Made by a program: the position numbers and the translations under genes. Shown here piece after piece: positions 23,751-34,254 of a stretch of 64,000 bases of DNA. Source of the stretch: Paramecium tetraurelia (taxonomy: Eukaryota > Ciliophora > Oligohymenophorea > Peniculida > Parameciidae); contig NW_001798958.1 of assembly GCF_000165425.1 (NCBI RefSeq), positions 26,911-90,910 on the forward strand, read 5' to 3'. The first letter of the stretch is position 1. Each line of letters opens with the position of its first letter. The notes below the pieces were generated by a model. It searched no databases, was not told the origin of the DNA, and worked only from the letters and a program-made list of their open reading frames with translations.

Positions 23751-25441
23751 ATGTCTGCAGTGGGAATTCGTGGTGAAAGAGATCAAGGTTAGGATGTGCG
23801 TACAAGTAATGTAACTGCTGTCATGGCAATTGCAAATGTTGTCAAGACAAGTCTTGGACCACAAGGACTTGATAAGATGCTCGTTGATGAGATTGGAGAT
23901 GTTGTAATTACAAATGATGGAGCAACCATTCTGAAACAATTGGAAGTTGAACATCCAGCTGCCAAAGTCATTGTAGAGTTGAGTTAATTATAAGATAAAG
24001 AAGTGGGAGATGGTACCACATCGGTGGTTGTTTTAGCAGCTGAATTACTTCGCCGCGCTAATGAATTAATTAAAATTAAAGTTCATCCCACAACAATCAT
24101 ATCCGGATACAAATTAGCAGCCAGACAAGCAGTAAAATACATTCAATCTCATTTGGTACATAAAATCACAGAAGATGACACTGAAATATTAATAAATGCT
24201 GCCAAAACTTCAATGAATAGTAAAGTGATTGGCCCAGAAAGTCACATATTCGCCAAGTTGGCTGTAGATGCAGTTAGATTGGTCAAGACCTAAGGTTTGG
24301 TCTCTGGTAAGGCTAAGTATCCAATTCAATCCATCAACGTTGTAAAAAGCCATGGTTAATCATCAAATTAATCTGAATTAGTAAAGGGATATGTTATTTA
24401 ATTATAAAGAGCATCATAATAAATGGTAACAAAGGTTAAGAATGCTAAAATTGCCTGTTTGGATATAAATTTGAATAAATTTAAGATGTAAATGGGAGTT
24501 TAAATATTGGTTGATGATCCCAATAATTTAGAGAAAATCAGAAAGAAGGAAATGGATGTTTTGAAAGAGAGAATTCAATTGTTATTATAAGCAGGAGCTA
24601 ATGTTATTTTAACTTCAAAGGGAATGGACGATTTGGCTAATAAATATTTAGTAGAAGCAGGAGCTATTGGATTGAGAAGAGTTCCCAAGGATCATTTGAG
24701 AAGAATTGCCAAAGCTGCAGGTGCTAAGGTAGTCACAACTTTTGCTAACGAGGAAACTGGAGAGTCATTTGATGCATCTTGTTTGGGAGAGGCAGAGGTA
24801 ATAGAATGCAATACAATTTTAGGAAGTTTACGAAGAAGCCATTGGAGATAATGATTACATATTTTTCAAGGGAATGAAGAAGGAATAATCAGCAAGTATC
24901 ATTGTGAGAGGTGCCAATGAATTGATGACTGATGAAATTGAGAGATCATTACATGACTCTTTATGTGTTGTGAAGAGAACTTTGGAGTCAGGATCTGTTG
25001 TTGCTGGTGGTGGAGCAGTAGAAATGGCATTGAGCATTTATTTGGATGACTATTCAAGAAAATTGGATTCCAATGAGTAGATTGCTATTGCTGAATTCGC
25101 AGAAGCCTTGACTTCAATTCCAAAGATCTTGGCCACAAATGCAGCAAAGGATTCCATTGATTTAATCAGTAAATTGAGGGTTTTACACAGTAAGTCACAA
25201 TCATTGGAAGTCGATGAGAAGGGATACAAGTTTAGTGGTTTGGATTTGGTTAAAGGGGAAGTCAGACATAATCTTAGACATGGAGTACTTGAACCAACAG
25301 TTAGTAAAATAAAGGCATTAAAGTAATTATTATTGGTAGTTATTGAATAGATTTGCAACAGAGGCTGCTATAACGATTTTGAGAATTGATGATATGATTA
25401 AGTTGGAACCAAAGAAGGAGCAAATGCCAGGAAGACATTGA
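23751..25441 (+). CDS. CCT1: T-complex chaperonin CCT subunit 1 (TCP-1 alpha)
   Basis: Subunit of the cytosolic group II chaperonin that folds tubulin and actin. Introns 24798-24822 and 25323-25350 leave 546 codons, standard for the family. Start [23 protein letters not shown]-binding and hydrolysis motifs [21 protein letters not shown] and [11 protein letters not shown]; apical and C-terminal lines [49 protein letters not shown] and the Asp of the C-terminal equatorial domain are all present. [18 protein letters not shown] and the end [16 protein letters not shown] are diagnostic of subunit alpha. It needs the other seven subunits, not in this window. Confidence 0.95.
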
Positions 25442-25553
25442 GTTGTGAGAGTGATATATAATATACAATATAAGAAATAGAGATAAGATTTTATGAAATT
25501 CTTTTGGGACTGTTTCGATTCCGAATTTCATAAATTTTAACAAATTAATATCT

Positions 25554-27247
25554 ATGTCATCTGACCAATCAGGCGATTAGAAGCCCTTAATGCAACCATT
25601 TTCGGTCTTGGATCCTGAGGAAAAGAAGGAATCAACCTATAACAGTTCTAAATTCGAAGGGTATGAGTCATTTTATATGAATCCTTTAGTAAATGTGTCG
25701 ATCCAAGGTTGATGACATTTTGCATCACTAATTTTGTAATCAATGTTGGTATTTCACAAATCGCTCCTTTTTATCCTGGATTGGCTGCAGACAAGGCTGG
25801 TCTGACATACTCTTAAATTGGATTGGTGTTTAGTATCAATCCTCTGGGCTCTATTCTGTTTAGTTTTGTTATAGGAAGTTTTATATAAGTTTGGGGTATA
25901 GTTTTTTATTAATTTAGGTCGAAAGAAATGTTTAATGATAGCTCTAGTTGTGCAATCCTCTGTCTAAATCCTTTTCGGATGCCTCAATTTCATGACAGAC
26001 AATAAAGCCTTATTCTTTTCAATGTCCCTCATATCCAGATTCTTCTAAGGTATGAGTAGATCTGTCTATTCCACTGTGACATTTGCTTATGTACCAATAT
26101 TTTGGCCTGGAGAATTTTAGAAAAAGTTGGCAATTATGGAAACAATGACTGCGTAAAGATATTTATAAATCTATATAGATTGGGATTGTTGTTTGGACCT
26201 ATGATAGGCAGTGTGTTGAACTATGCATTCGGATATTCCATTCCATTTTTCGTTATTGCCATTTTTTTCCTTTGTGCTGAAATTCCTACTTATACCCAAT
26301 TACCTCCTGATAGCACTATGAAGAGTTTTGAAAAAAAGAAGAAACTCCCTATTGGAAAAGCATTTACTTCAATCAAAGTCATAGTAACAATAATGAATGT
26401 CATGTCCATCACTGCAGGTTATACTTACTTCAATCCATTCTTTGTTAATCACATGCAATCCTTCGGACTTTCTGAAAATGTTGCTGCCTTCATCCTGACA
26501 ATTCCCGCTATTTTCTATATTGGTATGGTTAACATAATCCCCAAAATTGGAAAGCACGTTAAGAAGACTTTCATGATGTCTTTGGCTTTGGTGGTATGCT
26601 TTAGTGGAAACATGTTGGAAGCTCCATTTTGGGGAGAAGGTAATACACTAGCAAGTGTTATTATTGGGTTGATATTGGTTGGTGTTTCACAATCATTCTC
26701 AATGATTCCCAGCATTCCACAAATAAGTGAGTTTTTAGCACCTGTTGTGACAGATCCATAATTCAAGTAAAATTTGATATTTATTATTAGAAATAACTTA
26801 ACTGATATGGCATCTGCCTTATTTATCATGTCAATGGGTTGTGGCTCTTTGGTAGGCCCATTGTTGGGAGGATCAGTGTATGATGGATTTGGTGGTAATG
26901 TCAACCTCACTGGTTCACCCCCTCAAGAGTTAATAGATTAAGAAAGAGAAGCCTTCAGAGGAGCCATGATTTGCTTAGGATTGTGGTAATTAATTGCAGC
27001 AACACTGTTCTTCTTCTTTGGAGACGGATACAAAGGTTGGAGTGACTGTTGCAGAACCTTATCAACTGGACAATAACCACCTTAAGATGAAGGATAACAA
27101 TTGACTAAACCCTTAAATGATGACACCTCAGATGATGTGATGAGTGACAATGATACGTTGTCTTCAGAAGCATCTGTAGGAAATGATAATGATTTGTTAC
27201 AAGGACCCCCAAAAAAAACAATAACAATAAGAAAAGAAGCTTTATGA
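25554..27247 (+). CDS. Major facilitator superfamily transporter
   Basis: Membrane transporter of 530 aa, closest in layout to SLC18B1/vesicular-amine-type MFS proteins. Four introns (29, 22, 26 and 24 nt) give an exact codon count. About 12 hydrophobic spans: N-terminal half includes APFYPGLAADKAG and the cytosolic loop after span 2 with GRKKCLM (the MFS GxxxDRxGRR loop, reduced), then SISRF/FQGMSRSVYSTVTFAY; C-terminal half includes GSVLNYAFGYSIPFF, SITAGYTYFNPFFVNHM and GCGSLVGPLLGGSVYDGFGG. Both termini are hydrophilic, the C-terminus Asp/Glu/Ser-rich. Substrate unknown. Its stop is only 28 nt from that of the converging PDI gene. Confidence 0.88.
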
Positions 27248-27275
27248 ATTTGTACATTTAAAATTATTATATATA

Positions 27276-28518
27276 TCAATTTTTAACTTCTTCTATAGGC
27301 ACAACTGATCCGAATCTGGACACTTATTCTTTACCACTTAAAAGATTGTTCAAGAATCTATCTACATTTGCTGAAGTCAATGAACCTCTCATCTTTGAGA
27401 ACAATTATTTCTTTGGACTCAAAGCCAAAACTGAAGGATAACTATTAATAATCATTATAATAAATACCCTGCTCCTGACAATCCAAATTGTTCTTCCAAT
27501 TCATATTGATCTCCTGCTTAAGACCAGAAGTGAACCAAGGGCTTGGATTTCAATGGCTTCACAGTCTCTCTATAGGTGTTCAAATATGCATCTCTGCATT
27601 CTTAATCGCAATCATAGATGTGTGGAACAAACAATAAAACACATATGCCAGTGGATTTCAAACAGTTGTCTGTGAATTATTGTTAGTTGACCAATTATTC
27701 AAAGAAGAGAGGCTTTAATCTTCTATTAGTTTCTCGAGCATAATTAAGAAGAGTATTGAAGTCTCTGGCTCCATCGAAACTTTCAAAATCACCATCTACT
27801 TTCTCTCCTGCTCCAAAGAATCTAATGGTTGGGAATCCCTCCACCTTATACTTTCCCTTGGTCTTTGATCCTTCTCCACTGGCATCGATCTTGGCTACTT
27901 TTACTTCACCCTTGAGAGCTGTTGCCAATTTAGCCCACTCTGGTGCCAATTTCTTACTAAAATGATTAAATTTAGATTTGATACCAATGTCCACACCAAG
28001 GAGCATAAAACTCTACAAACCAAGAGTCTTTACTATTGAGAATGGTTTCATCAAGATTGTCGTCTGTCAACACGATTACATCACTTTCATCTATCTATGG
28101 TTCTGGGGTTTTCTCTCCTTACTTCTTAGGCACTTTACCGACTCGTTTGAAGGCAAACTAAGATTAATTAATATTTTCATCATACATCTCTGATTTAATC
28201 AAAAGCAAAGCTAACAATTTCTTAGGCTTCCCATTCTCCTGGATATTCGATTGCCTATCCATTTGAATAGACTCTTAAGACTGTGCTACTTCCATTTGAA
28301 AGTGCTCCAACATTAATCATTCCCTTCAGAGCTTCAGCAGCCAAAGCAACTTGAGTTCTTTGTTCTGAGCTCAAATTAGAATATTCCACTATGACCCAGA
28401 AGGTTTTCTAATCTTGCACTTTTGCATTGAAATCATCTTAAGTAAGTTCATGAACATCTGTTCCTGAGAAGTTGGCTATAGACAGAGCAATTAGTAATGC
28501 AAAGAATATTGCTTTCAT
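27276..28518 (-). CDS. PDIA6/P5-like protein disulfide isomerase with one dead domain
   Basis: ER thiol oxidoreductase, 386 aa. Signal peptide [19 protein letters not shown]. First thioredoxin fold (residues ~22-120) has no CxxC: at the expected place it reads [12 protein letters not shown]. The second has [19 protein letters not shown], with the second Cys codon split by a 28-nt intron (TG|T), a buried-Asp/Lys line ([11 protein letters not shown]) and cis-Pro GFPTIRFF. The C-terminal third ([40 protein letters not shown]) is the redox-inactive b domain of PDIA6. Three introns (28, 28, 26 nt) give 387 codons. No KDEL-type signal is seen at the end (IEEVKN), so retention is unclear. Confidence 0.9.
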
Positions 28519-29231
28519 CAACGTATGATAAAAATATTATTCTAGAAAACTCTTTAAATTTTAAGAATATAAACTAAATGACGTGGTAGTTAAAATATCT
28601 TCTATTTTCATATTCTATAGATCAAATTATCTCTTATAATTAATAAACATTCAAAAATCCTTCAATTACTCTATTCTAACCTCCCATTAGGTCAATAGGA
28701 ATTTATAAATGAAATTTTTCATAGAATATTTTGAATTTTATAAAAACAAAAATATAATATACATTAATATTTAATGATTCCTATGAAATTATTTAGACCT
28801 CTTAGTTCACAAATAAACATTCAAAACTTGCATCTATTATATATATTGTAAGCAAGAATATTTGAATTTCAAAATGAAAACTTTCTGGGTACTTGGTTTA
28901 TTGAAGAACATAAAGATTCAAAATAAAAATTAATATCAGGAGGATTAGAAATTAAGGCTAATCTCTTAAAGATTCTCTCTGCACATAAATTTATAAAATT
29001 TAATGAAGTTATGTAGAGAATGAATGAATTATGAATTAATAAGAATCTGAAATAATGAATAAAACTGATAAATTAGAGGTTAGATCATATACACATCCAT
29101 TAAATGTCTATGGAATAATATTTGCAACTTGATTCTTTTTATTTATTTCTTAGAAATGAGTTAAATTATGAAGTTTTCTTAAAAATGAAGAAATGGCTAT
29201 TTTTATGATAATAAAATTAATAATTATTATA
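28519..29231. other. Intergenic, AT-rich, no convincing gene
   Basis: About 710 bp between the divergent PDI and EFCAB10-like genes. The longest ATG frame (from 28874, MKTFWVLGLLKNIK, about 49 codons) has no supporting feature. It probably holds both promoters. Confidence 0.6.
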
Positions 29232-29630
29232 ATGAATTATAGAATTGAAAAGGCTGACTTATATATTAGATAGCATCGAATAATCGAGTTGTTTGAGGAT
29301 TTGACTACAGCCATCTCATACGAATAACCAGGAGACATAAAAAAGTTTTTGATTGAATAATTGCAGTTAAAATAGAAATTCGGTTTCAAAACAGGTTTAT
29401 TCAAACCAGAAGAAATTGATAACATTTTCACAGTAAAATGATTTAAGCATTATTACTAATAGCTATTTGATTTAAAATAAGACGGATGGATTTCTAAAAA
29501 GTAAGCAATTGATGCTTTCAAAGTTATGGCAGCTTCCCAATATCAACTCAAAGATGAGTCTATTTTTCCAGAAAAAGTCACAAAAAAGTAATTTGCAGAA
29601 ATTATCGGAGAACACCTAGGTATAAAATGA
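29232..29630 (+). CDS. EFCAB10-like RIIa/EF-hand protein
   Basis: Small protein of 122 aa with one 30-nt intron (GTAAAA...TAATAG) that hides an in-frame TGA. Residues 8-50 form an RIIa/DPY-30-type dimerisation motif (YIRQHRIIELFEDLTTAIS, then PGDIKKFLIEQL), as found in ciliary proteins that dock to radial spokes or AKAPs. Residues ~68-90 resemble a decayed EF-hand loop (FDLKQDGWISKKQAIDAF), with D-x-K-x-D-G-x-I spacing. The order RIIa then EF-hand and the size fit EFCAB10, a ciliary protein of unknown function. Calcium binding is doubtful because position 12 of the loop is not Glu. Confidence 0.72.
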
Positions 29631-29694
29631 TCTATATAAAATAAATATATTTTAAAAACATCTATAAATTAATAAATACGCAAAATTAATAGAA

Positions 29695-30658
29695 ATGAAA
29701 TCCAATCCTATTTTAAGGTCACACAAGGAATAAAATATATACTTTATAAAGTCAATATAGCATCAAAAGTTAATAGGCTTCCAAAAATCTGGCACTCAAT
29801 TTGAGTTCTGTGACATAGATCCTCATTGTGCTGACTAATTTTAATGGATTATACAAAGTGATGATTAAAACGAATAAAAATATGAGTTTAGATTTGGTGA
29901 ATACGTCTTAATATAAAACCTGGCAAGGAACATACCCATAAACAGCGATAAAGTGCCTCTATTATTGGAATTTTCCAACGGGAGTATTGATTCATAAGTA
30001 TTCAACAAATGCTCAAACAATTTAATAGGAAACTAACCATGTGTGTTAAAAAATAATTTTAACAAACGTTATTTCGACATTGAAAAATTTTCATCAACCT
30101 ATACAGAATAACCATGTTATTTTTAAATAATACCAAAGTGTAGTCAAAGAACTTTGTCTATCCCGAGACCAATTTGCAACTAAATATATGACTTTTAAAT
30201 ACGAAATTACTTTAAAGGATATTACCTATCTTTTTCTAATTAATTTGAGACTGAAAAAATTTTGGCAATTAAAAATGAATAAACCATACCCTAAGACAGT
30301 TGGAGGATATTCTAAATAGATAATAATGTCTATCAGTTGTATAATCAATCATAAAGATGCTATATTCAGAATTTGTCAATGGACAAATAAGAGGAAGCCA
30401 AATGTTTATATCTATGCTCCAATTAGCCTAAGTATAATTGGAGGATTATATGTAAAATACTGTTTTATTGATTATTTAGGTCCATAAAAAAAAGAGATAA
30501 GTTTTGGGATTCCATTTTTGATTCAAGACATGTCCAGTGGAAGTTTTATTAATGTAGACCTTATAAATCCCAAAGATGATAAGAGCAATGAGTTTGGGGT
30601 GGTCTTAAAGAAGAATATTGATAACACTTCTTTATGGGTGGTGTTTAATATGAAATGA
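29695..30658 (+). CDS. Unrecognised protein, possibly beta-trefoil (MIR-like)
   Basis: 311 aa after removing one 28-nt intron (GTAAAA...TTTAG, near 30450-30477). No signal peptide or membrane span. The line YEFRFGEYVLIQNLARNIPI resembles the first strands of MIR or IP3-receptor-type beta-trefoils, and several repeated W/F-x-I-x-x-D-N blocks (SWRIFQIDNNVYQLYNQ, WRIIC, LWVVFNMK) suggest an all-beta fold, but this is a guess from pattern alone. Cys-rich stretches (CSNNLIGNQPC, CYFQIIPKC) stand out. It lies 64 nt after the EFCAB10-like gene, same strand. Confidence 0.65.
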
Positions 30659-30702
30659 TTGATATAAGTAATTTCTTTACTTCTATAATAAAATTATTAA
30701 TA

Positions 30703-32071
30703 ATGCATCTCATAGATATCGCTGTTTTCGTTATGATAGTGCTTAGCTTAGTTGGAACTTTGTTTTTCTTAAGAGATCATGCTCCTGGAAAATAAAATTC
30801 AAAAGTTGGATTAGGCTGCTCTAGCTTATTTATATTGTATATCCTTACGAAAACAATAAGTTAGTCAAATTGTATTGAGTATCTTATTCTATGTAGTCGT
30901 TATCATAGGATTAACTCTACTTATGTTAGGGAAGTTTTATTATACCGCAAAAAATTCCCTCTAATTGTATTTCAATAACCAAAGACTCAATTCAGAGGTC
31001 TCGGAGCATGGAATCAAAGGTAATGAACCAGATCACGAATTACCAGGTTACCTGCCACCTATTATGTCTGAAAATGAATCACGATGCTCTAGTTAATAGA
31101 GCTAGCAAGAGCATAATAAACCTATTAGAATCAAATAAGGATAATCTTTATAATTTGGGAGACAATAATAGTAGAAAGATATTCAGAAAATTGGCTTATA
31201 GCTCAGTTTTTTAGGAGACTTTAAACAGTCTAACTTCTAGAAGAGCCAACTTGGACTGAACTCAATTAAACAAAGCTATATGCAAGTTCATCCCATTAAT
31301 TGTAGTGTTTATTTTTAGTATATTAGAAACTGTAAATTTGGTGAGGTACTCGGAAGATGGTGAAAGCAAAATAGGAATTCTGAAAACTATTAAATCTATT
31401 ACTTATGATTTGGCTGAGAAAGAATTAGAGTAGTTACAAAAAGAACCTGTAATTTCAAAAGCCGATTACCCAAAAATTTAGATTTTATATGAGAGTAGTT
31501 AACCTGAAATTCAAAGTTATAACAATGAATTGTAAAGTAGACAAAGCAAACAAAGCAATACCAATTTACTTTAACAATAAGCCCCTTTTAAAGATGTTAA
31601 AACAGAATAATCAATAATGCCATATCAATAAAAACCTGTTTTCCAGAAGAAAATTAGTTGGATCAAAATATTAAAGCAGCTAATAATTTTGATGGTCTTT
31701 TCTCTTAGCGTTGCTCAATTTCCCCAATAAGATTTAAAGTCTCACATTTTCATGATCATCTATATACTCGGATATACTTTTTATTAGATGTCGCTTTTTT
31801 CATTATTTGTTGCAGAAGGACTGGAAATTACTACTCAATTAAGGGAGATTATTGCATGGTCATTATTAATATTATTGCCTACCTCATTGGCAATATTAAT
31901 TATACATTTTCAAATAGATTGTTTTCAATTTATGGCTTGGTTATCTATCTTAATTGCAAGCTAAAAAATAAAATATGCATCAAGGTATCTATTTAGATCT
32001 ATCATCATAGAAATCCTGCTCTCTTCAACCCATTTATAATTATATTATGTTTAAGTGCATTATTTTGCTGA
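30703..32071 (+). CDS. Unrecognised multi-pass membrane protein
   Basis: 431 aa, starting 44 nt after the previous stop. Introns: GTTATG...CTTAG (22 nt), GTAGTG...ATTAG (25 nt, ~31306) and GTATCT...CATAG (26 nt, ~31985) restore frame and give 432 codons. Predicted spans: IVLSILFYVVVIIGLTLLML near residue 50, then four or five in the last third (LIILMVFSLSVAQF, IFMIIYILGYTFYQMSLF, IAWSLLILLPTSLAILII, FQFMAWLSILIAS, FIIILCLSALFC). The region between is Q/S-rich and probably cytosolic, with an upstream helix (MLLENKIQKLDQAALAYLY). No family recognised. It faces the Q-rich minus-strand gene, with 22 nt between stops. Confidence 0.7.
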
Positions 32072-32093
32072 TAAATATGAAAACTATAATAAT

Positions 32094-33144
32094 TCATTAA
32101 TCACGAATTTTTAATTCCAATCTCGTCAATCTCTAATCAAAGTTTGTTAAAGCCATGTTTACGGTTGTCTACAATTCTGAAAATTTTTGCATAACCGATT
32201 TAATGTTATCATTGCTAAGCAATATTACCTACATCAATTTTTAGAGATCTTGATGACTCACACCATTTTATTATTGAGCTGAATTATTTTGTTGAGTTTG
32301 ATAATTTTATTAGACTTAAATATTTGGTTGAGTTTGATAGCTTTATTAAACTTAATTGATTTTTTATTTGAATGATTATTAAGCTTAGATTTCATTCTAA
32401 GAATCATTCTTGTCATCAGATTGAGGAGGAGATGGCTGTTATTGATATTGTTATGCGTAAATGCATTATTATGTATAATTGCACTATTACTCTAATAATT
32501 GATATTATTCTTGATTGCAAGTGGTTATCCTTGGAGCCAATTCATTTTGTTAAGTTATCTTATAAGGTTCTGGTCGTTTTGGTTGTTCTATGTCTTCTTC
32601 ATCATCTTCACTTTAGAAATTCTCTCGTTGCACAAATACTTAAGGTTTTTATTTATTATTTGACTCCTGCTATTTTTATGTGTTTTATATGTTTTATGTG
32701 TTTTATATGTATGAACTGTTTTCTTATCCCTTAAACACATTCACCTTTTTCTCTTTTTTTGTTCTCTACAACACTTCATTAAAGATATCGTTTATCAAGA
32801 TTAATTTGTGCTCTAAATATTGTTCTGAGAGAAATTAGGCTATATTTATTGACGATTTATAGTTGAATTCTAATTGAAGCATTTTGAACACTTATTCTGT
32901 GAATCTCAAATCATTTTTGGAATAGAGCTCATATCCTTTATCAACCAAGGCTAACAAACAATCTTAAGCAATAGGTACATTTATAAAAGCTTGAATTGTA
33001 TTCAATTAAAATGTAGTGGAGTATTCTCAAAAAAAAAGTTGGGTTGTTATCCTTAACATATTCAAATGCAAATTATTCTTTGTATTCAGCCTTCTTCATT
33101 GTTTTCTTAAAATTTTCATATTAATTTTATAGATCAGAGCTCAT
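32094..33144 (-). CDS. Unrecognised Q-rich protein with coiled-coil end
   Basis: Reads from MSSDLQNQYENFKKTMKK, through a compact helical block (IAQDCLLALVDKGYELYSKN, FTEQVFKMLQLEFNYKSSIN, EQYLEHKLILINDIFNEVL), an acidic patch (SEDDEEDIEQPKRPEP) and a long Q/N/S-rich stretch, to a C-terminal helix (LQKLMQVILLSNDNIKSVMQ ... QRLTRLELKIRDQ) with coiled-coil spacing. Such layouts are common in basal-body or cortical proteins, but I do not recognise the family. The first ~60 codons and the helical block are in different frames; the join falls near an A9 run at 33029-33037, where neither a clean intron nor an unbroken frame was found. Start and first exon are therefore uncertain. Confidence 0.6.
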
Positions 33145-33521
33145 TTCAAAATTCAAATTAAAAATATATTAACAAATTTTTATCAATAATTTTATGATAT
33201 TTTTTATTAGCATTTCATCAAAAAATAATAACATCATAAATTTAATCTCTTAGAATTATAGTTAGTCCTTCTGTTTCCAAAAAAAAGAATTAACAAAATG
33301 ATGATAATTTTGTAGCATTTCAATTTACTAAAATTAAAATTTCTAACAAACAGTAATGTTTAAAATTATAACCATTGGTTTAGTCTATCAAAAGTAAAAA
33401 TTGCATTTTACAATAAATTTTGAAAGCTATCTCAGTTTTTTTGTTGCATTTTAATACTAATTATCAACTTTATTAAAGGATGACTTATGACTTTTATTTA
33501 TAATGATAAAATACTAAATAA
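33145..33521. other. Intergenic, AT-rich
   Basis: About 380 bp between divergent genes; no open frame of note. Confidence 0.6.
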
Positions 33522-33755
33522 ATGGAAAAGAATGAAGGTTTGAAGGAAGAAGAAATAAAAATTGCGAAAGTGACACGCTTAGATAAAACAGGGTGCCCAA
33601 TTGTAAGGGGGTAGAAGGGACACAAAATCACATTTTGCGATGAAGTGATAGCTGGGAAACCTATTCATAATATAATTTTCGTCGAATGTTACAAACAATT
33701 CAATTTGCCTTCAAATGATATGGAAGTTGCTGATGAATGCTGCTTATTAATATGA
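33522..33755 (+). CDS. Small CaaX-box protein, tandem copy 1
   Basis: 77 aa, no intron. Body: KVTRLDKTGCPIVRGQKGHK then ITFCDEVIAGKPIHNIIFVE, CYKQFNL, and the C-terminus ECCLLI. The last four residues, C-L-L-I, fit a CaaX prenylation box, with a further Cys just before. KITF fits the loose RVxF motif that docks to protein phosphatase 1, but so short a motif is weak evidence. The neighbouring gene (33944-34195) is clearly a paralogue, aligned over the whole length. No signal peptide or membrane span. Likely a small prenylated, membrane-attached protein; function unknown. Stop TGA 33753-33755. Confidence 0.75.
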
Positions 33756-33943
33756 AGAACTTTGATTTATTTTATGAGTTTGTTTTCTTTGAATTCAATT
33801 TTAACATTCATTTTAAAGAGTTTTGAAAACATGTCAATGCTGAACATTTCTTTATTGCAGTTGAATCAATCAATATATTGAAGACCTCTTTTTGATGATT
33901 AAAAAGGGTAAATTTATATCCTTGAGAAAAATTATTAACAATT

Positions 33944-34195
33944 ATGGAAAAAGTTTAAAGCCAAACTTATTTAACATCACATACCACCTTAAGTACAAAA
34001 ATTTAAAAACTTAACTTCAGAACTGACAAAAGAGGGTTTCCGATTTTGAAAGGATCTAAGTGTCATGGGATAAGTTTTAAGGATTAGATAAAATAGGGGG
34101 AACTGTAGACCGTAATACTAGTAGAGAGTTGGAAATAGCTAAATTATGATAATAAATAAAAGAAATAAGCAACAGAATGCTGTGTGATTTATTGA
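33944..34195 (+). CDS. Small CaaX-box protein, tandem copy 2
   Basis: 83 aa, no intron, 188 nt after copy 1 on the same strand. The N-terminus (MEKVQSQTYLTSHTTLSTKI) is longer and different. From residue ~24 it matches copy 1: R-T-D-K-R-G-F-P-I-L-K-G, then CHGISFKDQIKQGELQTVIL, VESWKQLN, and the end ATECCVIY. Shared positions include D-K-x-G-x-P-I, G-x-K-x-H-x-I-x-F, the V-E-x-x-K-Q-x-N line and E-C-C. The last four, C-V-I-Y, again give a CaaX box. Divergence is high outside these points, so the duplication is not recent. It converges with the CLEC16A-like gene, 59 nt between stops. Confidence 0.75.
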
Positions 34196-34254
34196 TCAGT
34201 AATACCAAAAATGAATCCTTATGAAAATCGAGTTATATAGTTATTTGTGTTATA

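Noticed and set aside
30703-32180. Plus-strand membrane gene ending at 32180
   Set aside because: That would overlap the opposing gene by 87 nt; a 26-nt intron gives a clean stop at 32071.
32372-32734. Plus-strand ORF of 120 codons
   Set aside because: Antisense of the Q-rich minus-strand gene, whose frame is continuous and ends in a coiled coil.
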